Assembly: GCF_045689235.1 (NCBI RefSeq) | Contig: NZ_CP136864.1 | Span: 2,542,001 to 2,606,000 of the forward strand | From: Congregibacter variabilis | GTDB taxonomy: Bacteria > Pseudomonadota > Gammaproteobacteria > Pseudomonadales > Halieaceae | Direction: 5' to 3' | DNA length: 64,000 nt | Shown: piece after piece, positions 24,974 through 34,127 of the stretch | How positions within the stretch are numbered: position 1 is the stretch's first letter | Layout: every line of letters starts with the position of its first letter | Notes under the pieces: generated by a model | Told to the model about the DNA's origin: nothing | The model's database searches: none | Seen by the model: the letters and a program-made list of their open reading frames with translations, nothing else | Translations under genes and position numbers: made by a program

Positions 24974-26581
24974 TTAGCCAAGCACCCCGGCGTCCCCCAA
25001 GCGCGAACGCAACACATCAAAACCAGGGCCAGCCCGCTCAGCCGATCCAATAGCGTTGCTATGCAATGCCGGCAGCAACTTGGAGGCGCTGATTATCGTA
25101 TTGATGGGCGTCGTAATGCCGGGTTCGAGCATTCCCTGTTCAAACTCCAGACTGCAAAAGTCCAGCATCCGGCGAGTCTCGGCGTCAGTGTTCTGGACGA
25201 GGCCCTCGTAACTCACATCCAAAATTTGCCCTGGAAAAGCCTCTCGCCAATGCTGCATGTGTGCACGATAGCTCTGGTAGTAGTCCGCCAGCTCCTCAAG
25301 ATTGTAGGAGTAGCTGTGGGCACCAAAAATCAGTGATTTAAAAACTGAGTAACAGGTATCCAACGCATCACGCTGCATGTGAATGATGCGCGCGCCCGGC
25401 ATGGCAGCCAGGATGTGGCCACAGTACAAAAAGTTGTTAGACGTGCAATCCACGAAGCGGGCGACGTCACCAACGCGCTCTCGCGCAGCTGACATGTAGC
25501 GTCGGCCAAGCTCTGCAAAGTCCACGGCGATGGTAGCCTCAGCGTCAGACACTTCAGCCGGAGCTGCGTCTCTTGCTAAAAGCCCCAGGATCCGCCGGAG
25601 TTCACCCAACTCACCAGCTCCGGTCACGGCGCTGTGACTCGCAAGGACTCGCTCCGCCAGGCGAATTCCAGAGCGCGGCATACCGACGATAAATATGGGT
25701 CCGGGCAGGTCGTCGCCGCGCACAAGCTTGGCGACCCGCGCAGGTGTAAAGGTATCGCGAATATCCTGCTGAGCACCCAGCTCGGTGGCCGGATCGTAGT
25801 TAATAAGGCCTCTGTAAGCTTCGGCCCCGGCGCTGTAGGCAGCATAGGATTCCACATAAGAGCCGAGATCCTCAAGCTCTTTAGCGAGAGAATAACTAGC
25901 GATCGCTGTAAGTTGGGGCTCACTACTGTTTGTCAGGACATCGCGCAGCTCCGCTACATGATTCTCCTCGACTGACCAGCTGCGCAACTGCGCTCGCAGG
26001 TGCAAGGCACCGGGATCGGCTGGGGACAGCTCCAGAACCTGCGTCAGATGCTTCTGTGCTTCTTCGAGCATATCCAGTTGCACCTCGGACACAGCTAGAA
26101 GATACAGCAGCTGCACGCTCTCGGGATTCTTGTCTCGCGCAATAAGCAAACAGTTGCGCGCCTCTTTGTGCTGGCCAAGCTCAATGAATACCTGTGATAA
26201 AGCGGCCAGCTCCCGCTCCCTGGCCTCCAGTAAATCGACCTCTCGCGCGCAACTCAGTGCGCGCTGCCACTGGCCATCAAAAAGGCAGAGCTGCGCTTTG
26301 CGAAGAAGAACCCGGGGCTTGCTGCCCAGAGACTCCTCCAGGGCATCCAGGTGTTCTAAGGCCGCCGGCGCGTCACCCCTTAGACTTTCAACGTCCGAGG
26401 CAAAAAATCGCACCTCAGCGTTATCACCAAACTCGCTGAGTAACGCTTTGGCCAAAGTCTCGGCATCCTGCAGACGTCGAGCCTGTACCAGCTGAGAGCC
26501 CTCGTTTAGCAGGTCCTGCAAAGTTGGTTTCGTTGGATCGATCGGGGTGTTGCCGGGCATGCTGCCGGGAGTATCGCTCAT
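24974..26581 (-). CDS. TPR-containing sulfotransferase family protein
   Basis: 535 residues from the ATG at 26581, which has AGGA five bases upstream. The N-terminal half is a TPR superhelix; the C-terminal half is a Sulfotransfer_3 domain like tyrosylprotein sulfotransferases. The PAPS 5'-phosphosulfate loop reads FIVGMPRSGIRLAERVLASH; most relatives have Thr where this has Ile. The downstream segment ARIIHMQRDALDTCYSVFKS supplies the 3'-phosphate-binding Arg and Ser. It begins 21 bp after the 2OG oxygenase gene, so the two are co-transcribed. Protein or peptide sulfation is inferred; the acceptor is unknown. Confidence 0.87.
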   Translation of the reverse strand: MSDTPGSMPGNTPIDPTKPTLQDLLNEGSQLVQARRLQDAETLAKALLSEFGDNAEVRFFASDVESLRGDAPAALEHLDALEESLGSKPRVLLRKAQLCLFDGQWQRALSCAREVDLLEARERELAALSQVFIELGQHKEARNCLLIARDKNPESVQLLYLLAVSEVQLDMLEEAQKHLTQVLELSPADPGALHLRAQLRSWSVEENHVAELRDVLTNSSEPQLTAIASYSLAKELEDLGSYVESYAAYSAGAEAYRGLINYDPATELGAQQDIRDTFTPARVAKLVRGDDLPGPIFIVGMPRSGIRLAERVLASHSAVTGAGELGELRRILGLLARDAAPAEVSDAEATIAVDFAELGRRYMSAARERVGDVARFVDCTSNNFLYCGHILAAMPGARIIHMQRDALDTCYSVFKSLIFGAHSYSYNLEELADYYQSYRAHMQHWREAFPGQILDVSYEGLVQNTDAETRRMLDFCSLEFEQGMLEPGITTPINTIISASKLLPALHSNAIGSAERAGPGFDVLRSRLGDAGVLG

Positions 26582-26602
26582 GAAAATCCTCAACTATGGG
26601 GC

Positions 26603-28468
26603 TCAACGAGCCCCGGGAAGTAGATCAAAGGCCACAGTGATTCGCGGCTGATCAGAATGAAAAGGTAGTGTGCCGTGCCACATGTACGATGGGAACAACA
26701 CCAGGGTGCCAACGACGGGTTTCACGATTCGACGAGGCTCCAGATCCAGACCCAGTTCTTTCATGGGCCGGCCAAACTGAATGTGCCCCTCGGTGCCCTG
26801 CCCCTGCTGGACTTCATCAGGAAGCGAGATATAGAGCGCCGAGCTTACCCAACCTTCGGGGTGGATGTGATTGGCATGAAAGCCCTGATCACTCAGGCGC
26901 ACGGACCAGGCCCCGGCCATGCGCAGATCCGTCGCCTTTGACGGCCGTGTGTTTCGCCCCCAGAAGGGGTGATCGGCATCCGTGGGCATGTTTTGCAAAG
27001 CCCCGGCGATGGCAAGCTGAAGCTGATGCTCCAAACCCAGCAATAAGGGCTCTTTGAGGCGAAACAAAAAACCATTGGTCTGAGTACCGCCTCGGACACT
27101 TTGCTCAATAGGCTGGGCGTTACTGTGATGAAGCCCCTCAAGGATGCGCGCCAACTCCGCAAAGTATTCCTCGCGGCTGGCAAACTCCGGTGGAGCCGGA
27201 ACCTCAATGGGAAGCACCATACGATCATAATCCATAAGCCAGCTCTCACGATCGTCACCCAGCAGCTGTAAGGCGGTACCGCGATAGGCCAACATGATTT
27301 GATCGTAAGGGTTTTTGGATAACCAGTTTGCAGACACGCTTTCGGCACGCTCAGCTTCATTGCAGCACAGTAACTGCATCGCAAAGTTATGGCTTGCATA
27401 ACTACTATCAGGACTTTCATCGCAAAGCCGCTGCAGACGCCCAAGCGCCTCGACATCTTGTCCTCGCTCAGCCAGATCCAGTGCGCCCAGGACTTGCAGA
27501 TTCAGCGTAGCAGGACAGCCTAAACGCTGGGCATCCTGCAGCGTCTCAGCCACATCGTCTTCCTCACCGAGGCGCTTCATAAGCTCAATCAAGGTTTGCC
27601 AAAGCGCGGGGTTTTCGGGCTGCTGCCGCGCCGTGGAACGCAACTTCTCCAGGTGGTCGCGCTTTGCGCCGGAGCTAAAGCTCAGCTGGGCCGCAGTTTG
27701 CTGAAGCAAAGCATGCGCAGGAAAACGCTCTACCCCTGCATTGGCACAAGTCACCGCCGCACCAATGTCCCCAGAATCCAGCAGGGCTTCCGCACGGTTG
27801 CGATACAGGTCGGGCTGCTCGAAGCCCAGCAGCCTGGCCTGTTCATAGGCCTTGGCAGCCTCTGCAAACTCACAGTCCTGACGTAATAGCTGCGCCAGAG
27901 AATAGTGCAGGCGGGGCGCCTTGGGGCTGTGCTTGAGGCCGGCACGACAGAGCTCCAGAGCGCGCGGCACATCGTGCTGTTTTTGCGCAATGGCAGTGGC
28001 CAGCTCCCACAAAGGCGCCGCCCCCGGCGCCAACTCCACCGCCTTGAGCGTGTAAGACATGGCCTCGGACCAGAGTTCCTGCTGATAGTGCAGTCGCGCC
28101 AAGGCGTTCCACACGTCCACCAGCTCGGGTGCCAGGGCAAGAGCACTCTCCAGTGTCTCTTTGGCTTGGGCAAAGCGGCCACGCTGTCGCAAGAATGCTG
28201 CATAGGCAAGCAATGGCTGAGGCAGCTTCGGCGCCGCCTTAAGCGCTGCTTTAAAGCTGAGCTCCGCTGCCGCAACGTCACCTATTTGCTGCTGACTCAG
28301 GCCAAGTAATTGCAGGGCATTAGGTTCATTGGGGTTCTGCTGCAATAGCTGTTGACACAAACGCAGGCTTTCTGCGCCCCTTTGGGCACGCAATAGCTGA
28401 TTCGCCGCTTGTAATGACTGGCGATAATTCTGATTCACAGTGGTTAACACAACTCCTGATGCGTCCAA
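26603..28468 (-). CDS. TPR-containing putative 2OG-Fe(II) oxygenase
   Basis: 621 residues. About 400 residues of TPR repeats are followed by a C-terminal 2OG-FeII_Oxy_5 type domain. The domain shows FHANHIHPEGWVSSALYIS with metal-binding His and MWHGTLPFHSDQPRITVAFDL with the second His and the 2-oxoglutarate-binding Arg. Such proteins resemble prolyl hydroxylases. The start is uncertain: TTG at 28468 gives the full frame, and GTG codons a few residues inside are alternatives. It lies between a TonB-dependent receptor and the sulfotransferase, all read leftward. Confidence 0.85.
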   Translation of the reverse strand: MDASGVVLTTVNQNYRQSLQAANQLLRAQRGAESLRLCQQLLQQNPNEPNALQLLGLSQQQIGDVAAAELSFKAALKAAPKLPQPLLAYAAFLRQRGRFAQAKETLESALALAPELVDVWNALARLHYQQELWSEAMSYTLKAVELAPGAAPLWELATAIAQKQHDVPRALELCRAGLKHSPKAPRLHYSLAQLLRQDCEFAEAAKAYEQARLLGFEQPDLYRNRAEALLDSGDIGAAVTCANAGVERFPAHALLQQTAAQLSFSSGAKRDHLEKLRSTARQQPENPALWQTLIELMKRLGEEDDVAETLQDAQRLGCPATLNLQVLGALDLAERGQDVEALGRLQRLCDESPDSSYASHNFAMQLLCCNEAERAESVSANWLSKNPYDQIMLAYRGTALQLLGDDRESWLMDYDRMVLPIEVPAPPEFASREEYFAELARILEGLHHSNAQPIEQSVRGGTQTNGFLFRLKEPLLLGLEHQLQLAIAGALQNMPTDADHPFWGRNTRPSKATDLRMAGAWSVRLSDQGFHANHIHPEGWVSSALYISLPDEVQQGQGTEGHIQFGRPMKELGLDLEPRRIVKPVVGTLVLFPSYMWHGTLPFHSDQPRITVAFDLLPGAR

Positions 28469-28498
28469 GGCTCGGCGTGATTAGACCTTAATGATGGA

Positions 28499-28529
28499 GC
28501 AAAAAAAAGGGCCGACAATGTCGGCCCTT
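28499..28529 (-). terminator. Rho-independent terminator of the TonB-dependent receptor gene
   Basis: AAGGGCCGACA and TGTCGGCCCTT (28507-28529) form a perfect 11-bp stem around a single base, followed on the minus strand by a run of T (28499-28508 reads A on the plus strand). It lies 37 bp after the receptor stop and before the oxygenase gene, so that gene probably has its own promoter or depends on read-through. Confidence 0.88.
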
Positions 28530-28565
28530 GCATTCTGTCGGGCGGGGTTACCCCCGCCCAGGGGA

Positions 28566-31436
28566 TCAGAACTGCAGTGTTCCACCAAGGAACCAGTACT
28601 GGCCCAGGGGATCATAGATTCCTGGATAAGTGTTTCCGTTCTCACGAGCGGTTACACCCTGGTACACAAAGGGAGGATCTTCATCCAACACGTTGTTGAT
28701 ACCGAAGCGCAGTGTTGCAGTATCAGTCACGTTCCAGGTTGCCGCGATATCGAAGTAGTTGTAATCATCGATGTCGTTAGGCTGATCGGTGAACTCCTGC
28801 GTGGATCCGGCCACATAACGCCAGATCAGGTTCGCATTGATGTTCCAAGGCGTCGCCCAGGTAGCCTGGAAACGGTTCTTCAGGTCAGGTGTAGGAATCT
28901 GACATGCGCCACCGTAGGTGCCTTCACAGCCAACCACGCCCGCACCAGGATACTCTTCCTGATCGTAAGTCATCACGAAACCAGCGATGTTAGCGATGTT
29001 TACTGTACCCATATCGCCAACGTCGAAGTTGTAGTTAACTTCAACGTCTACACCTTCCACCAGCAAGAAACCGATGTTGGTTTTCGCAGCGTTGATGCCG
29101 TTATCAGGTGCTGCCTGACCCAGCCATAGCGTATCTAGCTGGCCACGATTAACCTGATCACAGAATACAGCGTCACCGGTTTCGATACACTGAAGCAGCG
29201 TAGTCTCTTCCTGAATTCCCTGAATCGCCTCAGTGATTTCGATCTCGTAGTAATCCACGCTCACAGACAAGCCTTCAATGAAGCTCGGCTGCCAGATCGC
29301 ACCAAAGGTCAGAGTATCAGCCTCTTCTGGATCCAGCTCGGTAGAGCCGCCGCCAGTTGAGTTGTACTGCGCCGCAGGGCTGTTCTCAGGACCACCACGA
29401 TCCCAGATCGCCTGAGATACACCAGACCGTGCACACTGCTCAAAGCTGTAACCGCTCAAGCTCACGTTATCGCCTGGATTAGCCTTCAGACAGGGGTCAC
29501 GGTCCATCGCGAACAAGCCAGCACTTTGTGGCTCAAACAGGTCAACAATGTTTGGCGCACGAACAGCTCGCTGGAAGCTACCGCGGATCTTGACGTCTGC
29601 ATTGATATCCCAGCTTGCAGCCGCTTTGTAGGTGTTTGTCGTGGTACCAGTGCTGTAATCCGAATAGCGATAGCCCAGATCAAGAACCAGAGCCTGCATA
29701 AACGGAGCATCTTCTACTAAGGGTACGCTCGCCTCGAAGTATATCTCGCTGACGTCATAGCGACCGTTAACGGGAACAGGAACACCGAAACCGCCGGCAT
29801 CGCCACGCGCTGCGTTGTCAGACAGGTCGTAAGTCAAGCTCTCTTCACGGTACTCAGCACCAGCAACGACCTCGATGCCATTCTCAGCAAACGGTGACGC
29901 GATGCCGTAGTCGCCCAGGCTACCCTGAACGTAACCCATCATGACTTCCTGGGTGGTACGACCGTTCTCGTAAACCACCTGACCGAAGTAACCGGTTGCT
30001 TCGTCTGTTACACCGCCAGTCTGATAAACGTTGTAAGGCACACATGCCGCATTGCCAGACTCACAGCCGATAGTTCCGTCATCAAGCAGAACGGCATTGA
30101 GCGCTTCTTCAACACGGATAAGGTCAACATAGTTGGTGTTGCGGTTAGTCATGTTCACTTCAGCGTACTGATAGGACACGTCATAACGCCAGCTATCGTT
30201 GATGTCGCCACGCAGACCGAATACACCACGGTAAGTGGTGTGTCGCAGAGCACCCTTACGTGGGCCACCCTCTACGTTACGACGACCCAGTGTCGCTGTG
30301 TAACGATCGTCAGGCGATGTACAACCAGTAATACCCAGCTGCTGTGCAGAAAGCAGTGGGTTGTTACAGTTAAGATCGTCAAAGGTGCGGAAGAACACAC
30401 CAGAAGGACCAAACTGAGTATCGGACTTGGTGTCCATGAACATCAGCTCTGTGTACGCTTCTACATTCTCGTTCACATCATAGTGAGCAAACGTGCCGAA
30501 AGTCGTACGACGATCCGGACGCTGGAAGAACGATGGAGCGGCAAAGTTAAAGCCTGGACCACGACCTTCTAACCACTCGGTGCCTTCGGTGCGGTAGTTT
30601 TCGCCGCCAACGATCCAGGAACCGGATTGGTTAGTACCAGAACCCAGACACTCGCCACTAGCACGTACAGGACATGCTGAAGTGTCACGATTAGCCTGTG
30701 TAACGCCTTCGATGTCACGGTAAGTCATAAACGCTGTTGCGTTACCACGTCCGTTGTCGAAATTGCCACCCATGATCAAAGTCATGTCGTACTGGTCACC
30801 GTCTGTTGCGGTACCAGTAGCGAAGGGCTGGCCTGCACGATCGGCTGCACCGGCAACAAGACCACCGTCGTTGTCAGCGCGGAACTGACCGGCTTGGAAG
30901 TCAAGCTTAATGCCTTCGAAGTCGTCCATCATCACGAAGTTGACAACACCCGCTACAGCGTCAGCGCCGTAAGTCGAGGATGCACCACCGGTCAGAACTT
31001 CGACACGCTCAATGAGCTGGCCAGGAATGAAGTTAATGTCCGCAGCAGATGACTGATCGCCACCGTTTGGTGAGTTAGCAGGAAGGCGCCGACCGTTCAT
31101 CAATACCAGCGTACGCTGAGCACCTAAGTTACGCAGCTGAAGCGTGGCAGTACCAACAGCTTCAATCGCCTGACCTGATGATTGATCCAAAGAAATGGCC
31201 GGAATAGCGGCGAGGGCATCCTCGACACGTGTCAAACCAGTAAGACGGAGCTGCTCGCTATCAAGCTGTGTAACTGGGCTAGAAGAGACGAGGTTGGCAC
31301 GCTGAATACGCGAACCGGTTACGACAACTTCTTCAACCAGCTGCTCTTCCTGGGCGTTGACCGGAGCCATTCCCATCGCGAACGCTGCGCCGACGGCGGC
31401 GCTGACCGCCATCGTTAGCGGTTTTTTATGTAGCAT
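28566..31436 (-). CDS. TonB-dependent outer-membrane receptor
   Basis: 956 residues from the ATG at 31436, preceded by AGGGG seven bases upstream; an upstream in-frame start is less likely. Signal peptide to about residue 29 (MGMAPVNAQ), TonB box region EEVVVTGSRI, then a plug domain (SPVTQLDSEQLRLTG, PGQLIERVEVLTGGASSTYGADAVAGVVNF) and a long beta-barrel ending in aromatic Phe (WFLGGTLQF). It resembles receptors of marine bacteria annotated for iron or complex carbohydrate uptake, but nothing fixes the substrate. It stands next to the TPR oxygenase and sulfotransferase genes, a common arrangement in this group. Confidence 0.94.
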   Translation of the reverse strand: MLHKKPLTMAVSAAVGAAFAMGMAPVNAQEEQLVEEVVVTGSRIQRANLVSSSPVTQLDSEQLRLTGLTRVEDALAAIPAISLDQSSGQAIEAVGTATLQLRNLGAQRTLVLMNGRRLPANSPNGGDQSSAADINFIPGQLIERVEVLTGGASSTYGADAVAGVVNFVMMDDFEGIKLDFQAGQFRADNDGGLVAGAADRAGQPFATGTATDGDQYDMTLIMGGNFDNGRGNATAFMTYRDIEGVTQANRDTSACPVRASGECLGSGTNQSGSWIVGGENYRTEGTEWLEGRGPGFNFAAPSFFQRPDRRTTFGTFAHYDVNENVEAYTELMFMDTKSDTQFGPSGVFFRTFDDLNCNNPLLSAQQLGITGCTSPDDRYTATLGRRNVEGGPRKGALRHTTYRGVFGLRGDINDSWRYDVSYQYAEVNMTNRNTNYVDLIRVEEALNAVLLDDGTIGCESGNAACVPYNVYQTGGVTDEATGYFGQVVYENGRTTQEVMMGYVQGSLGDYGIASPFAENGIEVVAGAEYREESLTYDLSDNAARGDAGGFGVPVPVNGRYDVSEIYFEASVPLVEDAPFMQALVLDLGYRYSDYSTGTTTNTYKAAASWDINADVKIRGSFQRAVRAPNIVDLFEPQSAGLFAMDRDPCLKANPGDNVSLSGYSFEQCARSGVSQAIWDRGGPENSPAAQYNSTGGGSTELDPEEADTLTFGAIWQPSFIEGLSVSVDYYEIEITEAIQGIQEETTLLQCIETGDAVFCDQVNRGQLDTLWLGQAAPDNGINAAKTNIGFLLVEGVDVEVNYNFDVGDMGTVNIANIAGFVMTYDQEEYPGAGVVGCEGTYGGACQIPTPDLKNRFQATWATPWNINANLIWRYVAGSTQEFTDQPNDIDDYNYFDIAATWNVTDTATLRFGINNVLDEDPPFVYQGVTARENGNTYPGIYDPLGQYWFLGGTLQF

Positions 31437-31509
31437 AATATTTCCCCTGTGAAGTGAGATGTTGGCCATGGCCGTAAAGCTGACGACTCGTTTTTACCAA
31501 CTGCGGCAG

Positions 31510-31552
31510 ATATTACACACTCTGCCTCGCGGTGAACTGTGAAAAATTCACA
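31510..31552 (-). promoter_or_regulatory. Promoter/operator region of the TonB-dependent receptor
   Basis: On the minus strand TAATAT (31510-31515) is a plausible -10 box about 75 bases before the receptor start; the -35 is weak. Just upstream lies the perfect palindrome TGTGAA-AAA-TTCACA (31538-31552). It resembles a CRP half-site pair but with five instead of six bases between TGTGA and TCACA, so another regulator is more likely. Confidence 0.4.
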
Positions 31553-31649
31553 TGATTTGGGTAGGTAGTAGCACAGGAGCGGTCGACATTCAGTAACTTA
31601 GCGCCACCAATTCAACCCTTTTCCCAAGTTGAGCAGCCATTACCCGGCC

Positions 31650-32132
31650 TTAACGAACCTGACTGACGCCAATGCTGCGGTCCTCATCGATGAGCGTCAG
31701 CATATAAAAGCCTACCCAATTCTTGGTGATGCGCACTTTGGGGTTAGCAGGGCCCCTGTAGGCATAGCGGCCGGACAGACGCTGCTTCCAGACCTGCCCG
31801 TTCTCCAGACGGAAAATGGTTTTACCGGTCCAACCGGAGAATTCTCCGCTGATCGTGGTTTCGATCTCAAAGTCCTTTTCGGCCTCACGCACGGCTTCAC
31901 TACTGACCTGAAGAATCTGTGCATCACCGGCGGTATATCGAATCAGCCATTCATTGAGCGACTTAAGCTCCTTGCTGGACAGTTTCTTCAGCCCTGTGTC
32001 CTGAAACTCCTGCTCACTCATGAGCTTTTCAAATCCAGGAAAATCGTCTTCGGCGGCCCCGACGAGCGATCCCGCCAGAAGAAGGAAGACGCCGACCAGG
32101 GCGCGAGCGGTGGTAGGGTAGGTGAAAGACAT
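31650..32132 (-). CDS. Secreted hypothetical protein
   Basis: 160 residues with a signal peptide (residues 1-26, VGVFLLLAGSLVGA). The mature part is acidic and begins with a short helical segment (FEKLMSEQEFQDTGLKKLSSKELKSLNEWL). It then has a beta-rich C-terminal half (SGEFSGWTGKTIFRLENGQVWKQ...). This layout recurs in small periplasmic proteins of marine gammaproteobacteria; I do not recognise a named domain. It stands alone, divergent from marC, and downstream of the receptor promoter. Confidence 0.72.
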   Translation of the reverse strand: MSFTYPTTARALVGVFLLLAGSLVGAAEDDFPGFEKLMSEQEFQDTGLKKLSSKELKSLNEWLIRYTAGDAQILQVSSEAVREAEKDFEIETTISGEFSGWTGKTIFRLENGQVWKQRLSGRYAYRGPANPKVRITKNWVGFYMLTLIDEDRSIGVSQVR

Positions 32133-32307
32133 AGCGATCCTGCTGGTTGTGTACGCTTGGGAGCCGAGAGTCTAGCAAAAGCTTGCCTCGACGGTAGGCT
32201 CAGCTGTAGAGACTGCGGCCACCTCTCTTTATACTCCCGCGCCCGCCGTCTTCAGCCAGAAAAGGCGAATTCATCATCACTTTACTCGTGAACCTGGAAA
32301 CATTGCC

Positions 32308-32910
32308 GTGGACACCGTTTTAAGCGCCTTTATTACTCTCGTATTAGTGATGGACCCTCTGGGCAATGTGCCCATATTCCTCTCGGTACTTAAAGATGTA
32401 GAGGGGCGGCGCCGATACTGGGTGATTTTTAGGGAGCTCCTCATTGCTTTGGGAGTGCTCCTGTTATTTCTTTACGGCGGGAGCGCGGCATTGGAAGCCA
32501 TGGGTCTGCGCCAGGAGTCCATCAGCATTGGTGGTGCGATCATTCTCTTTTTGATCGCCATTCGTATGATATTTCCCTCGCCCTATGGCCTGCTGGGAGA
32601 TACGCCTGATGGAGAGCCATTCATAGTGCCACTGGCCATACCCGCGGTTGCGGGCCCCTCATCGCTGGCTATCGCCATGCTTATGGTCAACACAGACCCG
32701 ACGCGCATGCTGGACTGGACCGTCGCACTTATAGGCGCCTGGGCAGTGTCTGCCGGTATTCTGATGACCTCGCCGCTACTGCTCAAAGCCCTGGGCAACC
32801 GCGGATTGATGGCCATGGAGCGTTTGATGGGGATGATTTTGGTAATTATCGCCGTGCAGATGTTTTTTGAGGGCGTATCCACCTCCTTACACCTGCAGGG
32901 ACTGAGCTAA
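32308..32910 (+). CDS. MarC family integral membrane protein
   Basis: 200 residues, six hydrophobic segments, MarC/UPF0056 family. Typical features are the N-terminal VMDPLGNVPIFL motif and the fourth-helix region LAIPAVAGPSSLAIAMLM. E. coli MarC was once linked to multiple antibiotic resistance, but no function is established. It is preceded by a 175-bp gap shared with the divergent hypothetical gene, and nothing follows it closely on the same strand. Confidence 0.92.
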   Translation: MDTVLSAFITLVLVMDPLGNVPIFLSVLKDVEGRRRYWVIFRELLIALGVLLLFLYGGSAALEAMGLRQESISIGGAIILFLIAIRMIFPSPYGLLGDTPDGEPFIVPLAIPAVAGPSSLAIAMLMVNTDPTRMLDWTVALIGAWAVSAGILMTSPLLLKALGNRGLMAMERLMGMILVIIAVQMFFEGVSTSLHLQGLS

Positions 32911-32979
32911 GCCCGCAGACTCAGGGCTTGAAGCAACGGCCGGTACACTTGTGCACCGACCGACCGTCAAACCGAGACC

Positions 32980-34044
32980 CTAGTTGACCTGAGGCACAAG
33001 CTCTCTGGCGTCATAGCGCTGCTGCATAGTATCCAGTGACAGCACCTTGATCTTACTGGCATTGCCCGCGGTGCCAAAAGCCTCATAGCGCGCAATACAT
33101 ATGTCACGCATAGCGACCTGAGTTTCTTTAAGGTACTTACGTGGATCAAATTCGGCTGGATTGTGAGCGAGGAATCGCCGAATCGCACCGGTAGAGGCCA
33201 ATCGAAGGTCCGTATCAATGTTCACTTTACGCACCCCGTGACGGATCCCTTCCTGAATCTGCTCTACCGGCACACCGTAGGTCTCAGGAATCTCGCCACC
33301 GTATTCATTAATAATCGCAAGCCAATCCTGCGGCACCGATGAAGAGCCATGCATCACCAGGTGAGTGCCCGGAATACGGGCATTGATCTCTTTAATTCGA
33401 TCAATGGCCAGAATATCGCCGGTAGGCGGGCGACTAAACTTGTAGGCCCCGTGGCTGGTGCCACAGGCAATGGCTAAAGCATCCACTTCTGTGGCCTTCA
33501 CAAAGGCCGCGGCCTCTTCCGGGTCGGTGAGCATCTGCTCGTGGGTAAGCTTGCCTGCCGCCCCAGAGCCGTCTTCTTCGCCTGCCTCGCCGGTTTCGAG
33601 GGACCCCAGACAGCCGAGCTCGCCCTCTACGGATACGCCGCAGGCGTGAGCCATCGCAACGGCGGTGCGCGTTACATCAACGTTGTAGTCGTAATCCATG
33701 GGCGTCTTTCCGTCTTCACCCAAAGAGCCGTCCATCATCACCGAACTAAAGCCCAGGGCAATGGAGCGCTGACAGATTGCCGGTGACATGCCGTGATCCT
33801 GATGCACCACCACCGGAATATGCGGAAACTCGCGCATCGCGGCCTCCATGAGTGCTCGCAGGAAAGGTGCGCCGGCGTATTTACGGGCTCCGGCACTCGC
33901 TTGCATGATTACCGGAGAATCCGTCGCATCGGCGGCCTCCATGATGGCTCGGGTCTGCTCGAGGTTATTGACGTTAAAGGCCGGAACGCCGTAATCGTGC
34001 TCTGCGGCGTGATCCAGCAGTTGGCGCAGACTGATCAAAGCCAT
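32980..34044 (-). CDS. fba: Fructose-bisphosphate aldolase, class II
   Basis: 354 residues. It cleaves or forms fructose 1,6-bisphosphate (and sedoheptulose 1,7-bisphosphate in the Calvin-type subfamily). Zinc and catalytic residues are visible in VVVHQDHGMSPAIC and in the later VMHGSSSVPQDW segment; a Gly-rich phosphate loop reads GVRKVNIDTDLRLA. The length and sequence resemble the class IIB/Calvin subtype. It is the last gene of tkt-epd-pgk-fba, 83 bp beyond pgk. Confidence 0.95.
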   Translation of the reverse strand: MALISLRQLLDHAAEHDYGVPAFNVNNLEQTRAIMEAADATDSPVIMQASAGARKYAGAPFLRALMEAAMREFPHIPVVVHQDHGMSPAICQRSIALGFSSVMMDGSLGEDGKTPMDYDYNVDVTRTAVAMAHACGVSVEGELGCLGSLETGEAGEEDGSGAAGKLTHEQMLTDPEEAAAFVKATEVDALAIACGTSHGAYKFSRPPTGDILAIDRIKEINARIPGTHLVMHGSSSVPQDWLAIINEYGGEIPETYGVPVEQIQEGIRHGVRKVNIDTDLRLASTGAIRRFLAHNPAEFDPRKYLKETQVAMRDICIARYEAFGTAGNASKIKVLSLDTMQQRYDARELVPQVN

Positions 34045-34127
34045 GCGTGTTCTCCCTGATTATTCAAAACTTTAGTCACACTAGGTGGCTGGATCGACGG
34101 TGGCTAAATAAATAGCCCCATCGCTGT

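Noticed and set aside
31538..31552. CRP binding site
   Set aside because: The spacing between TGTGA and TCACA is five, not six, bases; reported as an unassigned palindrome.
34102..34117. Terminator between pgk and fba (GGCTA-AATAAA-TAGCC)
   Set aside because: Only a 5-bp stem with no T run; fba is likely still part of the tkt-epd-pgk transcript.
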